Below, in pieces: positions 8,228-17,648 of a stretch of DNA of 64,000 nt. Each line of letters opens with the position of its first letter. Position 1 is the stretch's first letter. Source of the DNA: Nocardia sp. BMG111209 (GTDB lineage: Bacteria > Actinomycetota > Actinomycetes > Mycobacteriales > Mycobacteriaceae); assembly GCF_000381925.1 (NCBI RefSeq), contig NZ_KB907307.1, positions 4,154,001 through 4,218,000 on the forward strand, read 5' to 3'. Both the position numbers and the translations under genes were made by a program. The notes under the pieces were generated by a model. The model made no database searches, was not told the DNA's origin, and worked only from the letters and a program-made list of their open reading frames with translations.

Positions 8228-11200
8228 AGGTGCAGTGGGGTGTCGACGGGGTGCAGCACCGGATGGAAGTCGGTGTCGTAGGCGCCGGGCAACAGATCCG
8301 ACGACAACCCGAGCCCGGTGAGGAGCCCGGAATGGTCCGGCTGCCAACCGAAATCGCTCGCGGCGGAAATGTGGGCGACGCTCGCGTCCGCGTCGTGGGC
8401 AGCGGTGGTGGTGTAGGCGACGCCCCTGTCGGTGGCGTAGGCGGCGCTCCCGTCGGCGGCGTGGCCGATGCTGGTATCGGTGGCGTGGGCAATGCTCGCG
8501 TCGGTGGCGTAGGCGATCGGCTTCAACGGCGGTACGGCGTGACCGGGGTCGACCGTGACCGGTGGCTGGACGGACGCCGAATGGCCTCCGGCACCGCCGT
8601 TGTCGCCGGGGCCCGGATTCGGCGGGAGCGGCGCGTTCACCGACGGCGCGGACGGTTCGTGTCCCGTCGGCGATCCGCCGTCACCGGGCTGAGGCTGATG
8701 GGTCGGAACTGTGCCGGTCGGTGCCGAACCGCCGGGTGAATGGGTGTCGCCGCCACCGGAACCGTGCGAATCGCCGCCATCGCGCGGCGGGGCCGCGGTG
8801 CCGCCGTCGCCACTGTCGTGGCCGCCGGTCGTACCGCGATCGTGCCCGCCGGTCGTACCGCCGTCGCGGCCCGTGGTCGGGCCGGTGTCGTCCCTGCCCG
8901 TGGTCGGACCGGTGCTGTCGTCACGTCCGCCGTTGGGGGTGGTGTCGTGGGTTCCGGTGCCGCCGCGGCCGGTCGACGTGTCGCGACCGCTGTTCGACGT
9001 ACCGTCCCGGCCGTCCGAGGTGCTGTCGTGACCGGTCGACGGCGAACCGTCCCGGCCGTCGGTGCCATCGCGACCGGTCGTGGGCGACGCCTCGTGGGTG
9101 CCGGTCGGGCCGGTGTCGTGGCCGGTGGACGGCAGACCGTCCCGGCCCGGGGTGTGCGAGGGGGTCACCACGTCGGAGGGCTTGTCGACCGCCGACGGTG
9201 TCGGGCTCGGCCGGGTCGGATCGACCGGCGCGGTGGGTTTCTCGGTCACCGTGCCCGGAGCGACGCTCACGTGCGGGATCGGGGTGTGGCCGCCGGTCGG
9301 ATCGGCACTGTGCTCGGTGGGCGTGACCGGGGCCCCGGAATGTCCACCGGACGGGCCGTGGCCGCTGTCCGGCGGCTGGTTGGCCCCACTGAACAGCGCC
9401 GGTGCGGCGCCGGACGCGGCGGTGAGCGGCGACGGACCCGTCGGCGCGGACCACACGTTCGCGATCGGATGGCTGGCCGCATCGGGCTGGATCGTGGTCT
9501 GCAACGGGGTCGCGGCGACCGGCTGCACGACCATCGGCGCCACCGGTGCGGGTGCCGCCGGTGCGGGCACCGTGAACGGACTCGGCTGCGCCACAATCGG
9601 ATTCGACGCCACTCCGGCGGATCCGAAACCCTGGCCGGGCGAGAACGAACCACCCGCGTTGAATCCCGCAGGCCCACCACCGAAAGCGCCGGGATTCGCT
9701 CCCGCACCCAGCGGACCGGCCGCGTTCGCACCGAGCGGACCACCCGCAGCACCCATGCCGACCGGACCGCCCGCAGGACCGACACCTACCGGACCACCGG
9801 CAGAGCCGACACCCATCGGACCGCCCGTGGGACCTACACCCATCGGACCACCAGCGGAGGCACCCAGAGGTCCCGCCGAGGCGGTACCCAACGGGCCGCC
9901 TGCCTGGCCGCCGCCCAACGGGCCGCCTTGGCCCGCACCCAACGGACCGACTCCCTGACCTGCGCCCAGAGGACCGCCTGCCTGGCCTGCGCCCAACGGA
10001 CCGATCCCTTGGCCCCCACCGAGCGGAGCGACTCCCTGACCTGCACCCAACGGGCCGACTCCGTGGGTACCCAACGGACCGGCCGCCTGGGCCGCGCCCA
10101 GCGGACCACCTGCCGGATCCGCACCCAACGGACCACCCGTCGGACCCGCGCCGAACGGGCCGCCTCCCGGAACCACACCCGGGGGACCGCCCGCCGGGTT
10201 CACGCCCATCGGGCCACCGGCCGCACCTGCGGCCGGGCCGCCCGCGATACCCGCACCCAGAGGTCCCGCGCCGAACGAACCGTCCGCCGGGCTAATTCCG
10301 GGTCCGGCGCCCGGATGCCCCGCGTCGAAAGCCCCACCGGACGGAGAAGACCCGAATGGGCCACCTCCCGCGGGGTCGTGGCCGAAAGGTCCACCGGCCG
10401 CGGCGTCACTCGCACCTGCGGCGGCGAAAGGCGTTGCGGCCCCAGTCGGTGCCCCACCGTCGGCCGTGAAACCGGATCCCGCGGTCGTGCCGGAGGCGTC
10501 GGCGACGCGGGCGGCGTTGTCGTGGTTGAGGTGGGAGATCAGGCCGATGCCGTTGTCCTGGCTGTTGCCGTCGGGTACGTGACCCGCGCTGGTGCCCAGC
10601 CAGTCGGTGTAGTGGTCGAGCTGCTCGCCCACGTTGCCGACCGAGAAGCTCAGCTGGGTCTCCGTGGTCACCCAGACGCCGTCGAGGCCGACATGGACGT
10701 CGACCTGCATCTCGCTGCCCACGAAAAGTCCCGTACCGCTGCCGATGCCGTCGAAGGCGCTACCGGTGCCGGGTAGTCCGAAGCCGCCGGATGCGTCCGT
10801 GAGATGCGGCGCGCCGCCCGGCAGGCCGAATCCCCCGCCGGATCCGTCGGCGAAATGTCCCGCACCGCCGGGCAATCCGAATCCCCCACCGGAGACATCA
10901 GCGAGATGTGTTGGGCCACCGGGCAACCCGAACCCCCCGCTGGGTAGGCCGAATCCCCCACTGGCCGCATCGGCGAGATGTGCCGGGCCCCCCGGCAAAC
11001 CGAAACCGTTACCGCCGGCGTCCGTGAGATATCTGGAGCTGCCGGGCAAACCGAAGCCGCCGCCGGATAGATCACCGAATTGTGTTGTGCCGCCGGGCAA
11101 TCCGTAGGCATCCTGGTCCGTGGGACCGAAATCCGTTCCGTCCTGGTCCTGGTCGGCATCCGGATCGGTGCTGACCGCTCGGTTCTCCTGGGTGGGCCAT

Positions 11201-11940
11201 TCACCGGCCCCGGGTAGGCCGAAGCCGGCCGCACCGGGCAGGTGGCCCCCGGGTAGGCCGAAGTTTCGGCCCGTGGTGGTCCAGCCGAACGGGGATCCGC
11301 CGGTGGAATCCGAGTCGTGACCGCCGTCGTCGTCCTCGTCCGAATCGCCGGGCACCCAGCGCGAGGCGCCGTGGGTCGGCGGGCGGAACTGGGAGAAGCC
11401 GGGGACACCCATCGGGGGTGCGGAGTGGCCGTCGCCCCCGCCCATGGTGCCGTCCAGATTCGGCAGGCCGAAGCCGTCGCCGTGGCCCGGAACATGTTGC
11501 GCGCCGCCCATTCCGCCGTCGAGCGTCGGTAGCTGCGCATCGCCCTCGCCGTGGCCGGTATCGCTCGGCGGGCCGAAACTGCCGGGCGCCGTACCGTTCA
11601 GCCGCGGCAGCACCGTGGTCGGATGGTCGCCGACGGTCACCGGCGGGTGCGCGCCGGGTCCGCGCAGTACCGGCGGGACCGAATCGGGCGAAGGGTCGGG
11701 GTAGGTCACGACCGGGCTGGGCGCGTTCGGTTGCGGATCGTTGGTGGACCAGGTGGCGAACCGGCTGTCGTGCGATTCGGGCGACGGCGCCGGGCTACCG
11801 TTGGAGGCGACGAGCGCACCGCCGGTGACGTACGCGCCGGCCCGCGCGACCCGGGCCACGCCGGTCGCGATCCGGTACGGGACGTCCGGCGTGTCCTCAC
11901 CCACGGCCGGATCATCCTCGTCGAGGGGCAGGTCACGCAT
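8224..11940 (-). CDS. Giant Gly/Pro-rich repeat protein (1238 aa), IniB-like by context
   Basis: This low-complexity protein has four zones. Residues 1-160 are polar and Pro-rich. About 160-400 carry eleven FGLPG-type repeats. A short structured-looking segment (MQVDVHVGLDGVWVTTETQL) follows at about 410-440. Then come some 23 GPLG/GPMG/GPVG repeats, a Ser/Thr/Asp-rich zone of TGRDG/TGGHD repeats, and a tail with ATDASIAH-like repeats. No signal peptide, LPXTG motif or IniB N-terminal domain was recognised. ATG 11940 is preferred over the TTG at 11961 because GGAG lies nine bases upstream. It is translationally coupled to the downstream GTPase. A structural role at the envelope is only inferred. 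Confidence 0.72.
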   Translation of the reverse strand: MRDLPLDEDDPAVGEDTPDVPYRIATGVARVARAGAYVTGGALVASNGSPAPSPESHDSRFATWSTNDPQPNAPSPVVTYPDPSPDSVPPVLRGPGAHPPVTVGDHPTTVLPRLNGTAPGSFGPPSDTGHGEGDAQLPTLDGGMGGAQHVPGHGDGFGLPNLDGTMGGGDGHSAPPMGVPGFSQFRPPTHGASRWVPGDSDEDDDGGHDSDSTGGSPFGWTTTGRNFGLPGGHLPGAAGFGLPGAGEWPTQENRAVSTDPDADQDQDGTDFGPTDQDAYGLPGGTTQFGDLSGGGFGLPGSSRYLTDAGGNGFGLPGGPAHLADAASGGFGLPSGGFGLPGGPTHLADVSGGGFGLPGGAGHFADGSGGGFGLPGGAPHLTDASGGFGLPGTGSAFDGIGSGTGLFVGSEMQVDVHVGLDGVWVTTETQLSFSVGNVGEQLDHYTDWLGTSAGHVPDGNSQDNGIGLISHLNHDNAARVADASGTTAGSGFTADGGAPTGAATPFAAAGASDAAAGGPFGHDPAGGGPFGSSPSGGAFDAGHPGAGPGISPADGSFGAGPLGAGIAGGPAAGAAGGPMGVNPAGGPPGVVPGGGPFGAGPTGGPLGADPAGGPLGAAQAAGPLGTHGVGPLGAGQGVAPLGGGQGIGPLGAGQAGGPLGAGQGVGPLGAGQGGPLGGGQAGGPLGTASAGPLGASAGGPMGVGPTGGPMGVGSAGGPVGVGPAGGPVGMGAAGGPLGANAAGPLGAGANPGAFGGGPAGFNAGGSFSPGQGFGSAGVASNPIVAQPSPFTVPAPAAPAPVAPMVVQPVAATPLQTTIQPDAASHPIANVWSAPTGPSPLTAASGAAPALFSGANQPPDSGHGPSGGHSGAPVTPTEHSADPTGGHTPIPHVSVAPGTVTEKPTAPVDPTRPSPTPSAVDKPSDVVTPSHTPGRDGLPSTGHDTGPTGTHEASPTTGRDGTDGRDGSPSTGHDSTSDGRDGTSNSGRDTSTGRGGTGTHDTTPNGGRDDSTGPTTGRDDTGPTTGRDGGTTGGHDRGTTGGHDSGDGGTAAPPRDGGDSHGSGGGDTHSPGGSAPTGTVPTHQPQPGDGGSPTGHEPSAPSVNAPLPPNPGPGDNGGAGGHSASVQPPVTVDPGHAVPPLKPIAYATDASIAHATDTSIGHAADGSAAYATDRGVAYTTTAAHDADASVAHISAASDFGWQPDHSGLLTGLGLSSDLLPGAYDTDFHPVLHPVDTPLHL
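8745..9140 (-). repeat. Coding TGRDG/TGGHD repeats
   Basis: Degenerate short repeats within the giant protein, read as TTGRDG, STGHDS, DGRDGT and TGGHDR. The protein here is almost only Gly, Thr, Ser, Asp, Arg and His, so it is highly hydrophilic and probably disordered. Confidence 0.7.
9695..10400 (-). repeat. Coding GPLG/GPMG/GPVG tandem repeats, about 23 copies
   Basis: Units of 8-11 residues such as GPLGAGQGV, GPLGAGQAG and GPMGVGPTG follow one another with period variation in multiples of three bases, so the reading frame is kept. The pattern suggests expansion by slippage or recombination. Confidence 0.8.
10765..11110 (-). repeat. Coding FGLPGG repeats of about 19 residues
   Basis: The best-preserved units read GGFGLPGG-xxHLxDxSG, for example GGFGLPGGPTHLADVSGG and GGFGLPGGAGHFADGSGG. 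Further isolated FGLPG copies extend to about 11480. Copies differ mainly at third codon positions and in the HL-D segment. Confidence 0.8.
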
Positions 11941-12009
11941 AATCCGAAGCTCCGCTCTCAATGCCCGGCACTGAACCGAACGGGTCCTACCTACTAGATC
12001 GTCAACACC

Positions 12010-12024
12010 TTATGCGCAGCATAA
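12010..12024. promoter_or_regulatory. 15-base palindrome upstream of the repeat-protein/GTPase operon
   Basis: TTATGC-GCA-GCATAA is a perfect 6-3-6 inverted repeat, 70-85 bases upstream of the giant protein start. It lies four bases from a minus-strand TTGACG (12000-12005) that could be a -35 element, although no clear -10 follows at the right distance. An operator for this operon is likely but unproven. Confidence 0.4.
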
Positions 12025-12055
12025 CGAACCTGTCACATTATCGAGGTGGCGACGG

Positions 12056-12077
12056 CCGGTAGCTACCTACTCACCGG
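12056..12077 (-). terminator. Weak hairpin downstream of lepA
   Basis: CCGGT and ACCGG arms flank a 12-base loop that itself overlaps the palindrome GGTAGCTACC (12058-12067). It starts about 20 bases after the lepA stop. The stem is short and there is no T-run, so this is a tentative terminator. Confidence 0.22.
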
Positions 12078-12094
12078 TATCGAGACCTATTCGA

Positions 12095-13978
12095 TTACTT
12101 CTTGTCCTTCGGCTTGTCCGAGGCGGAGTCGGTGGACAGTGCCGCGACGAAGGCTTCCTGCGGAACCTCGACCCGGCCGATGGTCTTCATCCGCTTCTTG
12201 CCCTCCTTCTGCTTCTCCAGCAGTTTCCGCTTCCGGGAAATGTCGCCGCCGTAGCATTTCGCGAGCACATCCTTGCGGATCGCGCGGATGTTCTCGCGCG
12301 CGATGACCTTCGATCCGATCGCCGCCTGGATCGGCACCTCGAACTGCTGCCGCGGAATGAGTTCGCGCAGCTTGGTGGTCATCTTGTGGCCGTAGGCCTG
12401 CGCGGCGTCCTTGTGCACGATCGCGGAGAACGCGTCGACGGCCTCACCCTGCAACAGGATGTCGACCTTGACCAGATCGGCCTGCTGCTCACCGGACTCC
12501 TCGTAGTCCAGCGACGCGTAGCCGCGGGTGCGCGACTTCAGCGAGTCGAAGAAGTCGAAGATGATCTCCGCCATCGGCAGCGTGTACCGCATCTCCACCC
12601 GGGTCTCGGACAGGTAGTCCATGCCGAGCAGTTCGCCGCGGCGGCCCTGGCACAGTTCCATGATCGTGCCGATGAATTCGCTCGGCGCGATGACGGTGCA
12701 TTTGGTGATCGGCTCGAAGATCTGCCGCACCTTGCCCTCCGGCCAGAACGACGGGTTGGTGACCACGTGCTCGGTGCCGTCCTCCATCACCACCCGATAG
12801 ATCACGTTCGGCGCGGTGGAGATGAGGTCGAGATCGAATTCGCGCTGCAACCGCTCCCGGGTGATCTCCATGTGCAGCAGGCCCAGGAAGCCGCAGCGGA
12901 ATCCGAAGCCCAGCGCCACCGAGGTCTCCGGCACGTAGGTCAGCGCGGCATCGTTGAGCTGCAATTTGTCCAGCGCGTCGCGCAGGTCCGGATAGTCGGA
13001 GCCGTCGACGGGATACAGACCCGAGTAGACCATCGGCCGCGGCTCGCGATATCCGGTGAGCGCCTCGGTCGCGCCCTCGCGGGCCGTGGTGACGGTATCG
13101 CCGACCTTCGACTGCCGCACATCCTTCACACCGGTGATGAGGTATCCGACCTCGCCGACCCCCAGTCCCCCGGTGGGTTTCGGCTCCGGCGAGACGATGC
13201 CGATCTCCAGCAGTTCGTGGGTGGCGCCGGTGGACATCATCTTGATCTTCTGCCGCGGGGTGAGTCTGCCGTCGACCACGCGCACATAGGTGACGACGCC
13301 GCGATAGGTGTCGTAGACGGAGTCGAAGATCAGCGCGCGGGCCGGCGACCCGCCCGCACCGACCGGTGCCGGCACGGTCTCGATCACCTTGTTCAGCAAC
13401 TCCGGCACGCCGACGCCGGTCTTACCCGACACCCGCAGCACCTCCTCCGGCTCGCAGCCGACGATGTGCGCGAGTTCGGCGGCGTACCGATCCGGATCCG
13501 CGGCCGGCAGATCGATCTTGTTCAGCACCGGGATGACCGTCAGGTCCTTGTCCAGCGCCAGATACAGATTCGCCAGCGTCTGCGCCTCGATCCCCTGTGC
13601 CGCGTCGACCAGCAGAATCGCGCCCTCACACGCCTCCAGCGCGCGCGACACCTCGTAGGTGAAGTCCACGTGTCCGGGCGTGTCGATCAGGTGCAGGACA
13701 TAGTCCTCGCCCGCCACCGACCACGGCAACCGCACGTTCTGCGCCTTGATGGTGATCCCGCGCTCGCGCTCGATATCCATCCGGTCCAGGTACTGCGCAC
13801 GCATCTGCCGCTCCTCGACCACCCCGGTCAACTGCAGCATGCGATCGGCCAGAGTGGACTTCCCGTGGTCGATATGGGCGATGATGCAGAAATTCCGGAT
13901 CCGCGCGGGATCGGTGAACGTCGTGTCGGCAAAGCTGGGCACGGTGCTCCTGGTCATGGGTCGTTTGGCGGTGTCCAT
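12095..13978 (-). CDS. lepA: Elongation factor 4 (LepA)
   Basis: A 627-residue ribosome-associated translational GTPase. Motifs are in order: G1 AHIDHGKST near residue 26, [13 protein letters not shown] and [10 protein letters not shown], then domains II, III and V and the LepA-specific C-terminal domain, ending in a lysine-rich tail ([17 protein letters not shown]). The frame is open upstream to 14401, but the ATG at 13978 ([11 protein letters not shown]) gives a normal length; 13957 is also possible. No strong Shine-Dalgarno sequence is seen before either. Similarity to mycobacterial LepA is very high across the whole length. Confidence 0.96.
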   Translation of the reverse strand: MDTAKRPMTRSTVPSFADTTFTDPARIRNFCIIAHIDHGKSTLADRMLQLTGVVEERQMRAQYLDRMDIERERGITIKAQNVRLPWSVAGEDYVLHLIDTPGHVDFTYEVSRALEACEGAILLVDAAQGIEAQTLANLYLALDKDLTVIPVLNKIDLPAADPDRYAAELAHIVGCEPEEVLRVSGKTGVGVPELLNKVIETVPAPVGAGGSPARALIFDSVYDTYRGVVTYVRVVDGRLTPRQKIKMMSTGATHELLEIGIVSPEPKPTGGLGVGEVGYLITGVKDVRQSKVGDTVTTAREGATEALTGYREPRPMVYSGLYPVDGSDYPDLRDALDKLQLNDAALTYVPETSVALGFGFRCGFLGLLHMEITRERLQREFDLDLISTAPNVIYRVVMEDGTEHVVTNPSFWPEGKVRQIFEPITKCTVIAPSEFIGTIMELCQGRRGELLGMDYLSETRVEMRYTLPMAEIIFDFFDSLKSRTRGYASLDYEESGEQQADLVKVDILLQGEAVDAFSAIVHKDAAQAYGHKMTTKLRELIPRQQFEVPIQAAIGSKVIARENIRAIRKDVLAKCYGGDISRKRKLLEKQKEGKKRMKTIGRVEVPQEAFVAALSTDSASDKPKDKK

Positions 13979-14361
13979 GATCCCACGGGGTCGCGGCAGG
14001 TCCGCCCCCAGGTCGCGCGGCGCGTGCGCGAGCCTGCCGGGCGACCGGCACATCGGCCGTCGCGGGTCTGTGATATCGGCCACAAACCGAGGCCGGAGTC
14101 GGGCTCGGCCGAATGTCGGGCACCTTTGTCCACCCGCGGAGCGAACGACCCGCGAGCTCGGCCCGCGCGACATCGTGGCACCGGGCCACCCCGAGATCGT
14201 GGCGGCGATCCTCCACGTGGCGCGCCACGCCGGCCGTCCGCGGGCCATCGGCGTATTCCGTTTCACCGCAGAGGTTTTCGCCGATCCGGACATCGCCCGC
14301 GCGAAGCCGTCGGCCCGGTCGCGGACGAGACGAACGGAGCGCGCTGAGGCAGGATGGCAGG
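13979..14361. other. Divergent intergenic region between lepA and the methyltransferase gene
   Basis: This 383-base stretch holds both promoters but no gene that I can support. Open frames here are GC-driven extensions of the neighbouring genes. No clear -10/-35 pair, palindrome or RNA structure was found. Confidence 0.4.
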
Positions 14362-15198
14362 ATGCCCCACGAGCTTGTCGAATTCGACACCAAGAAGGCA
14401 CATTCCGCGCGGATGTACGACTACTACCTCGGCGGCAAGGACAACTATCCGGCCGACCGGGAGGCCGCGTCGCAGGTCATGGAGGCGTTCCCCGAGACCG
14501 CCCAGGCCGCCCGCGCCAACCGCGAATTCTCCCATCGCGCAACCCGTTTCACCGCACACGCGGGAGTGCGGCAGTTCCTCGACATCGGCACCGGAATTCC
14601 GACCGAACCGAATCTGCACAACGCGGTACAGGCGGTCGATCCGAGCTGCCGGGTGGTGTACGTCGATCACGATCCGCTGGTGCTGGCGCAGGCCCGCGCC
14701 CTGATGATCGGCTCCGAGGAGGGCCGTACCGCCTACATCCCGGCGGATGTCCGCGACCCCGAGGTGGTGCTCGGCTCGGATACCCTGCGCGAGGTGCTGG
14801 ATCTGTCCCGGCCGGTGACCCTGAACCTCGGCGCCATCCTGCATTTCGTCACCGACGCGGAGGGCGCCCACGACATCGTCCGGACCTATCTGGACGCGTT
14901 CGCACCCGGGTCGTACCTGTCGATCACGCACGCCTCCAGCGATCTGAACCCGGAGATCTTCCGGAAGATCGCCGACGTCTACGCCCGCTCCGGGCTCACG
15001 GTGAGCCTGCGGGACCGGGCCGGCGTCGCCCGCTTCTTCGAGGGTCTCGACCTCGTCGAGCCCGGCCTGGTCCCGCTGCACCGCTGGCGGCCGAGCGCGG
15101 ACTTCTACATCCCGGAGGAACGACTCGCCTGGGCGGACAAGGCCTTCGGAACCTGGGCCGGAGTCGGCCGGAAATCCGACCGGCCGCATCCACGGTGA
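14362..15198 (+). CDS. S-adenosylmethionine methyltransferase, DUF574 / Methyltransf_19 family
   Basis: A 278-residue protein of an actinobacteria-specific methyltransferase family. The N-terminal signature [20 protein letters not shown] and the SAM-binding [15 protein letters not shown] (about residues 73-88) with [15 protein letters not shown] are diagnostic; [13 protein letters not shown] follows. The substrate is unknown for the family. The ATG at 14362 is the first start consistent with the conserved N-terminus. A second member lies at 17649-18440, with a WhiJ-like regulator between them; such methyltransferases often sit beside XRE-DUF5753 genes in actinobacteria. Confidence 0.85.
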   Translation: MPHELVEFDTKKAHSARMYDYYLGGKDNYPADREAASQVMEAFPETAQAARANREFSHRATRFTAHAGVRQFLDIGTGIPTEPNLHNAVQAVDPSCRVVYVDHDPLVLAQARALMIGSEEGRTAYIPADVRDPEVVLGSDTLREVLDLSRPVTLNLGAILHFVTDAEGAHDIVRTYLDAFAPGSYLSITHASSDLNPEIFRKIADVYARSGLTVSLRDRAGVARFFEGLDLVEPGLVPLHRWRPSADFYIPEERLAWADKAFGTWAGVGRKSDRPHPR

Positions 15199-15277
15199 CC
15201 CCGGGGATCGTGGCGATCTCCGGGCACGGTGCCGGTCGAATTCGGCGGCATCGCCACCTCGGACCGCAACCGCGGGC

Positions 15278-16168
15278 CTACACCAGTTCGTCGGCCACGC
15301 TCTGCAGCCGCTTCTGGGTCTGCACCGGCGATTCCGCCTGCAGGCTCAGCTGATCCATCACCTGGCGATACAGATCCAGATCGCTGGGCCGATCCAGATA
15401 TTGCGCGCTCTGCAACTGCTCGATGTAGACGATGTCGGGCAGTTCCGGTTCGGCGAAGCGCAGGATGGTGAACGAGCAGCCGACCGCGGTGTGCCCGCCC
15501 GCGGCGTACGGCAGCACCTGGATGGTCACGTTCTGCCGCTGCGACATTCGCTGCAGATGCTCGATCTGGGCGCGCATCACGTCGCGGCCGCCGACGGGAC
15601 GCCGCAGCGCCGATTCGTCCAGCACGGCCCACAGCGTCGGACCGCCGGGCTGCTCCAGGATCTCCTGGCGCTTGCGGCGCAGTTCGACCCGCCGTGCGGT
15701 CTCGAGTCCGCCGTGCGCGAGCGAGACGACCGCGCGGGCGTAGTCCTCGGTCTGCAACAGGCCCGGGATCAGCTGCGCCTCGAACGTCCGGATGGACTTC
15801 GCGGCGCCCTCCAGGCCGAGGTAGTTCTCGAACCAGGCGGGCAGCAGGTCCGCGTAACCGTGCCACCAGCCCTGTTCGTTCGCCTTGGCGACCAGCTTCA
15901 GGAACGCGTCGCGCTGTTCGGCGTCCTCGACCCCGTACAGGTCGAGCAGATCGACGATGTCGCGTTCCTTGTACCCGGTGCGGCCCAGTTCGAGCCGGCT
16001 GATCTTGGCGTGCGAACCGCGAATGTGCTCGCCCGCCTGTTGCGGTGAAATCTTGCGTGCCTCACGCAATCTCCGCAGTTGGGTACCGACCATGATGCGT
16101 AACGCGGTCGGTCCGCGCTCCGCTGCCGGCGTTCCGATGATGTCGGTCCGGATCGAATCTGGCGTCAT
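15278..16168 (-). CDS. XRE-family regulator with DUF5753 domain (WhiJ-like)
   Basis: A 296-residue transcription factor. The N-terminal helix-turn-helix (LRRLREARKISPQQAGEHI, then SHAKISRLELGRT) covers about residues 30-85, and the large C-terminal DUF5753 domain begins around residue 100 (WFENYLGLEGAAKSIRTFEA). Family members in Streptomyces affect development, often with small DUF397 proteins; no DUF397 gene is adjacent here. ATG 16168 is chosen over the GTG at 16177 because GGAG lies eight bases upstream of it. It is convergent with the methyltransferase gene. Confidence 0.85.
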   Translation of the reverse strand: MTPDSIRTDIIGTPAAERGPTALRIMVGTQLRRLREARKISPQQAGEHIRGSHAKISRLELGRTGYKERDIVDLLDLYGVEDAEQRDAFLKLVAKANEQGWWHGYADLLPAWFENYLGLEGAAKSIRTFEAQLIPGLLQTEDYARAVVSLAHGGLETARRVELRRKRQEILEQPGGPTLWAVLDESALRRPVGGRDVMRAQIEHLQRMSQRQNVTIQVLPYAAGGHTAVGCSFTILRFAEPELPDIVYIEQLQSAQYLDRPSDLDLYRQVMDQLSLQAESPVQTQKRLQSVADELV

Positions 16169-16413
16169 ATGCCCCACTCCGTTTCCCGGCGACCACTAGC
16201 GGACCACACACCGATACACACCCCGGTGGAAGCCGCTGCCCTCCGTCGCATCTGCTCATGGTAGCCCCGGGGACGCCGATCCGAACCAGCCGATCGGACC
16301 GAGTTTCGCGATCCGGCCCGAACATTCGTTTCTCGTCCTGCGCGAACGTCAGGAGCAGGGGTCGTGCGGAGGTTCATCGTCGCAGATCGGGGCGGTCGCG
16401 CGGCCGCGGCCGG

Positions 16414-17439
16414 TCATCGGTGCCCGACCATCGTGTCGGCCCAGTCGACCACTGCCGCCTGATAATCGGCGGTGTTGCGGGCGAGATCGACCGCGTGGCC
16501 GCTACCCGGCAGCACGAAGGCGCGCATCCGGGCGGCCGGCGCGAAGAACGGAGTCTCCTCGGCTTGCAGGGTGGCGGAGTCCGCGCACGCGGAATAGTCC
16601 GCGCCACAGACCATTCGGTCTCGGCCGCCGGCGACGACGAGAGTGGGAACGGTGATGAAATCGGACATGCCCGGCAGGGTGGAGAGCATGCCGTCGGGAT
16701 ATTCGGTGAGCGAGAACACCTCTTTGGTCTGCTCGTCGAGGTCGAGTACCGCCGGGTCGACATCGCCCGGATCGAAGAAGTTGTGCAATCGGGTACCGGG
16801 CCGGGTGGTGAGATAGCCGGAATCGTAACCGCGCCCGGCTAATTCGGGTTCCTCGACGGCCGGGTGGTAACTGGAGACGACGCCGAGGGTCTCCGGCACG
16901 TTGATCGCGTGCGAATAACCCGTCAGCACCACACCGTCCACGTCGTGGTAGGCGGTGGATTCCATCACGGAGGTGCCCGCGGTCAGCGAGTGGCCGACCG
17001 TGACCACCTTCTCGAAGGGTACGGCGCCGTCCACGCCGCGGCGGGCGGCCTGCACGATGCCGTGCAGGGCCTCGGCGGTGGCGCTCGCGGTGAGGGTGAG
17101 GCTGGGCGGCCGGGTACTGGCGCCGTCGCCGAGCCGGTCCACCACCAGCGTCGCGTAACCGGCCGCGTTCATGGCGCGCCGGAAGTTGTAGATCTCGGGC
17201 CGATAGGCGAAATCCCAATAGCTGCCGTTGAAATTGGAACCGGACATGAGGACCATGACGGTGTCGGCGGGCCCCGGGGGCAGGCACAGGGTCGACGCCA
17301 GCTGCCCCTGCGGCACCGGGAACGGGAAGGATCGGCAGCCCGGTGAATCGCCGGGCTGGGCCACCCCCGTGGCGGTCAGCGCGAAACAGCCCAGTACGGC
17401 CGCGGCCGATGCGGTCAGTGTGCGTATCAGTGCTCGCAC
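16414..17439 (-). CDS. Secreted alpha/beta hydrolase
   Basis: A 341-residue protein with a Sec-type signal peptide (MRALIRTLTASAAAVLGCFA, likely cut after the Ala/Gln region near residue 28). The alpha/beta-hydrolase triad can be read as Ser in GHSLTAG, Asp in GGRDRM and His in GSGHAVD. SGSNFNGSYWD probably forms the oxyanion-hole loop. Four cysteines in the mature part may pair outside the cell. The GTG start has AGGGGG upstream. The substrate is unknown; an ester or lipid is likely. The gene is monocistronic as far as spacing shows. Confidence 0.78.
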   Translation of the reverse strand: MRALIRTLTASAAAVLGCFALTATGVAQPGDSPGCRSFPFPVPQGQLASTLCLPPGPADTVMVLMSGSNFNGSYWDFAYRPEIYNFRRAMNAAGYATLVVDRLGDGASTRPPSLTLTASATAEALHGIVQAARRGVDGAVPFEKVVTVGHSLTAGTSVMESTAYHDVDGVVLTGYSHAINVPETLGVVSSYHPAVEEPELAGRGYDSGYLTTRPGTRLHNFFDPGDVDPAVLDLDEQTKEVFSLTEYPDGMLSTLPGMSDFITVPTLVVAGGRDRMVCGADYSACADSATLQAEETPFFAPAARMRAFVLPGSGHAVDLARNTADYQAAVVDWADTMVGHR

Positions 17440-17648
17440 GCGACACGCCCCCTGTCGTGAGAACGAAAGATCTCGAACTGCGCGGCCGCCGGACGGCAGC
17501 CCCGGTCGATCGTTGTGGTGACGCAGGTTTCAGTGCCCGCAGGCTATTGCGGCCGCCGGCGGACCCGTGGGGAATTGCGCCGGCACGGCCGGAATGCGCC
17601 ATAAAGCAGTGTGCGACAGTCTGTTTCGCCCGATTCGACCGGCTCGGA

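Noticed and set aside
9695..11110. CRISPR-like repetitive DNA
   Set aside because: Repeat units are coding, vary in length by codons and have no unique spacers of constant size; no cas genes are nearby.
12386..14347. Long plus-strand open frame opposite lepA
   Set aside because: LepA is certain on the other strand; the antisense translation is low-complexity and lacks a ribosome site.
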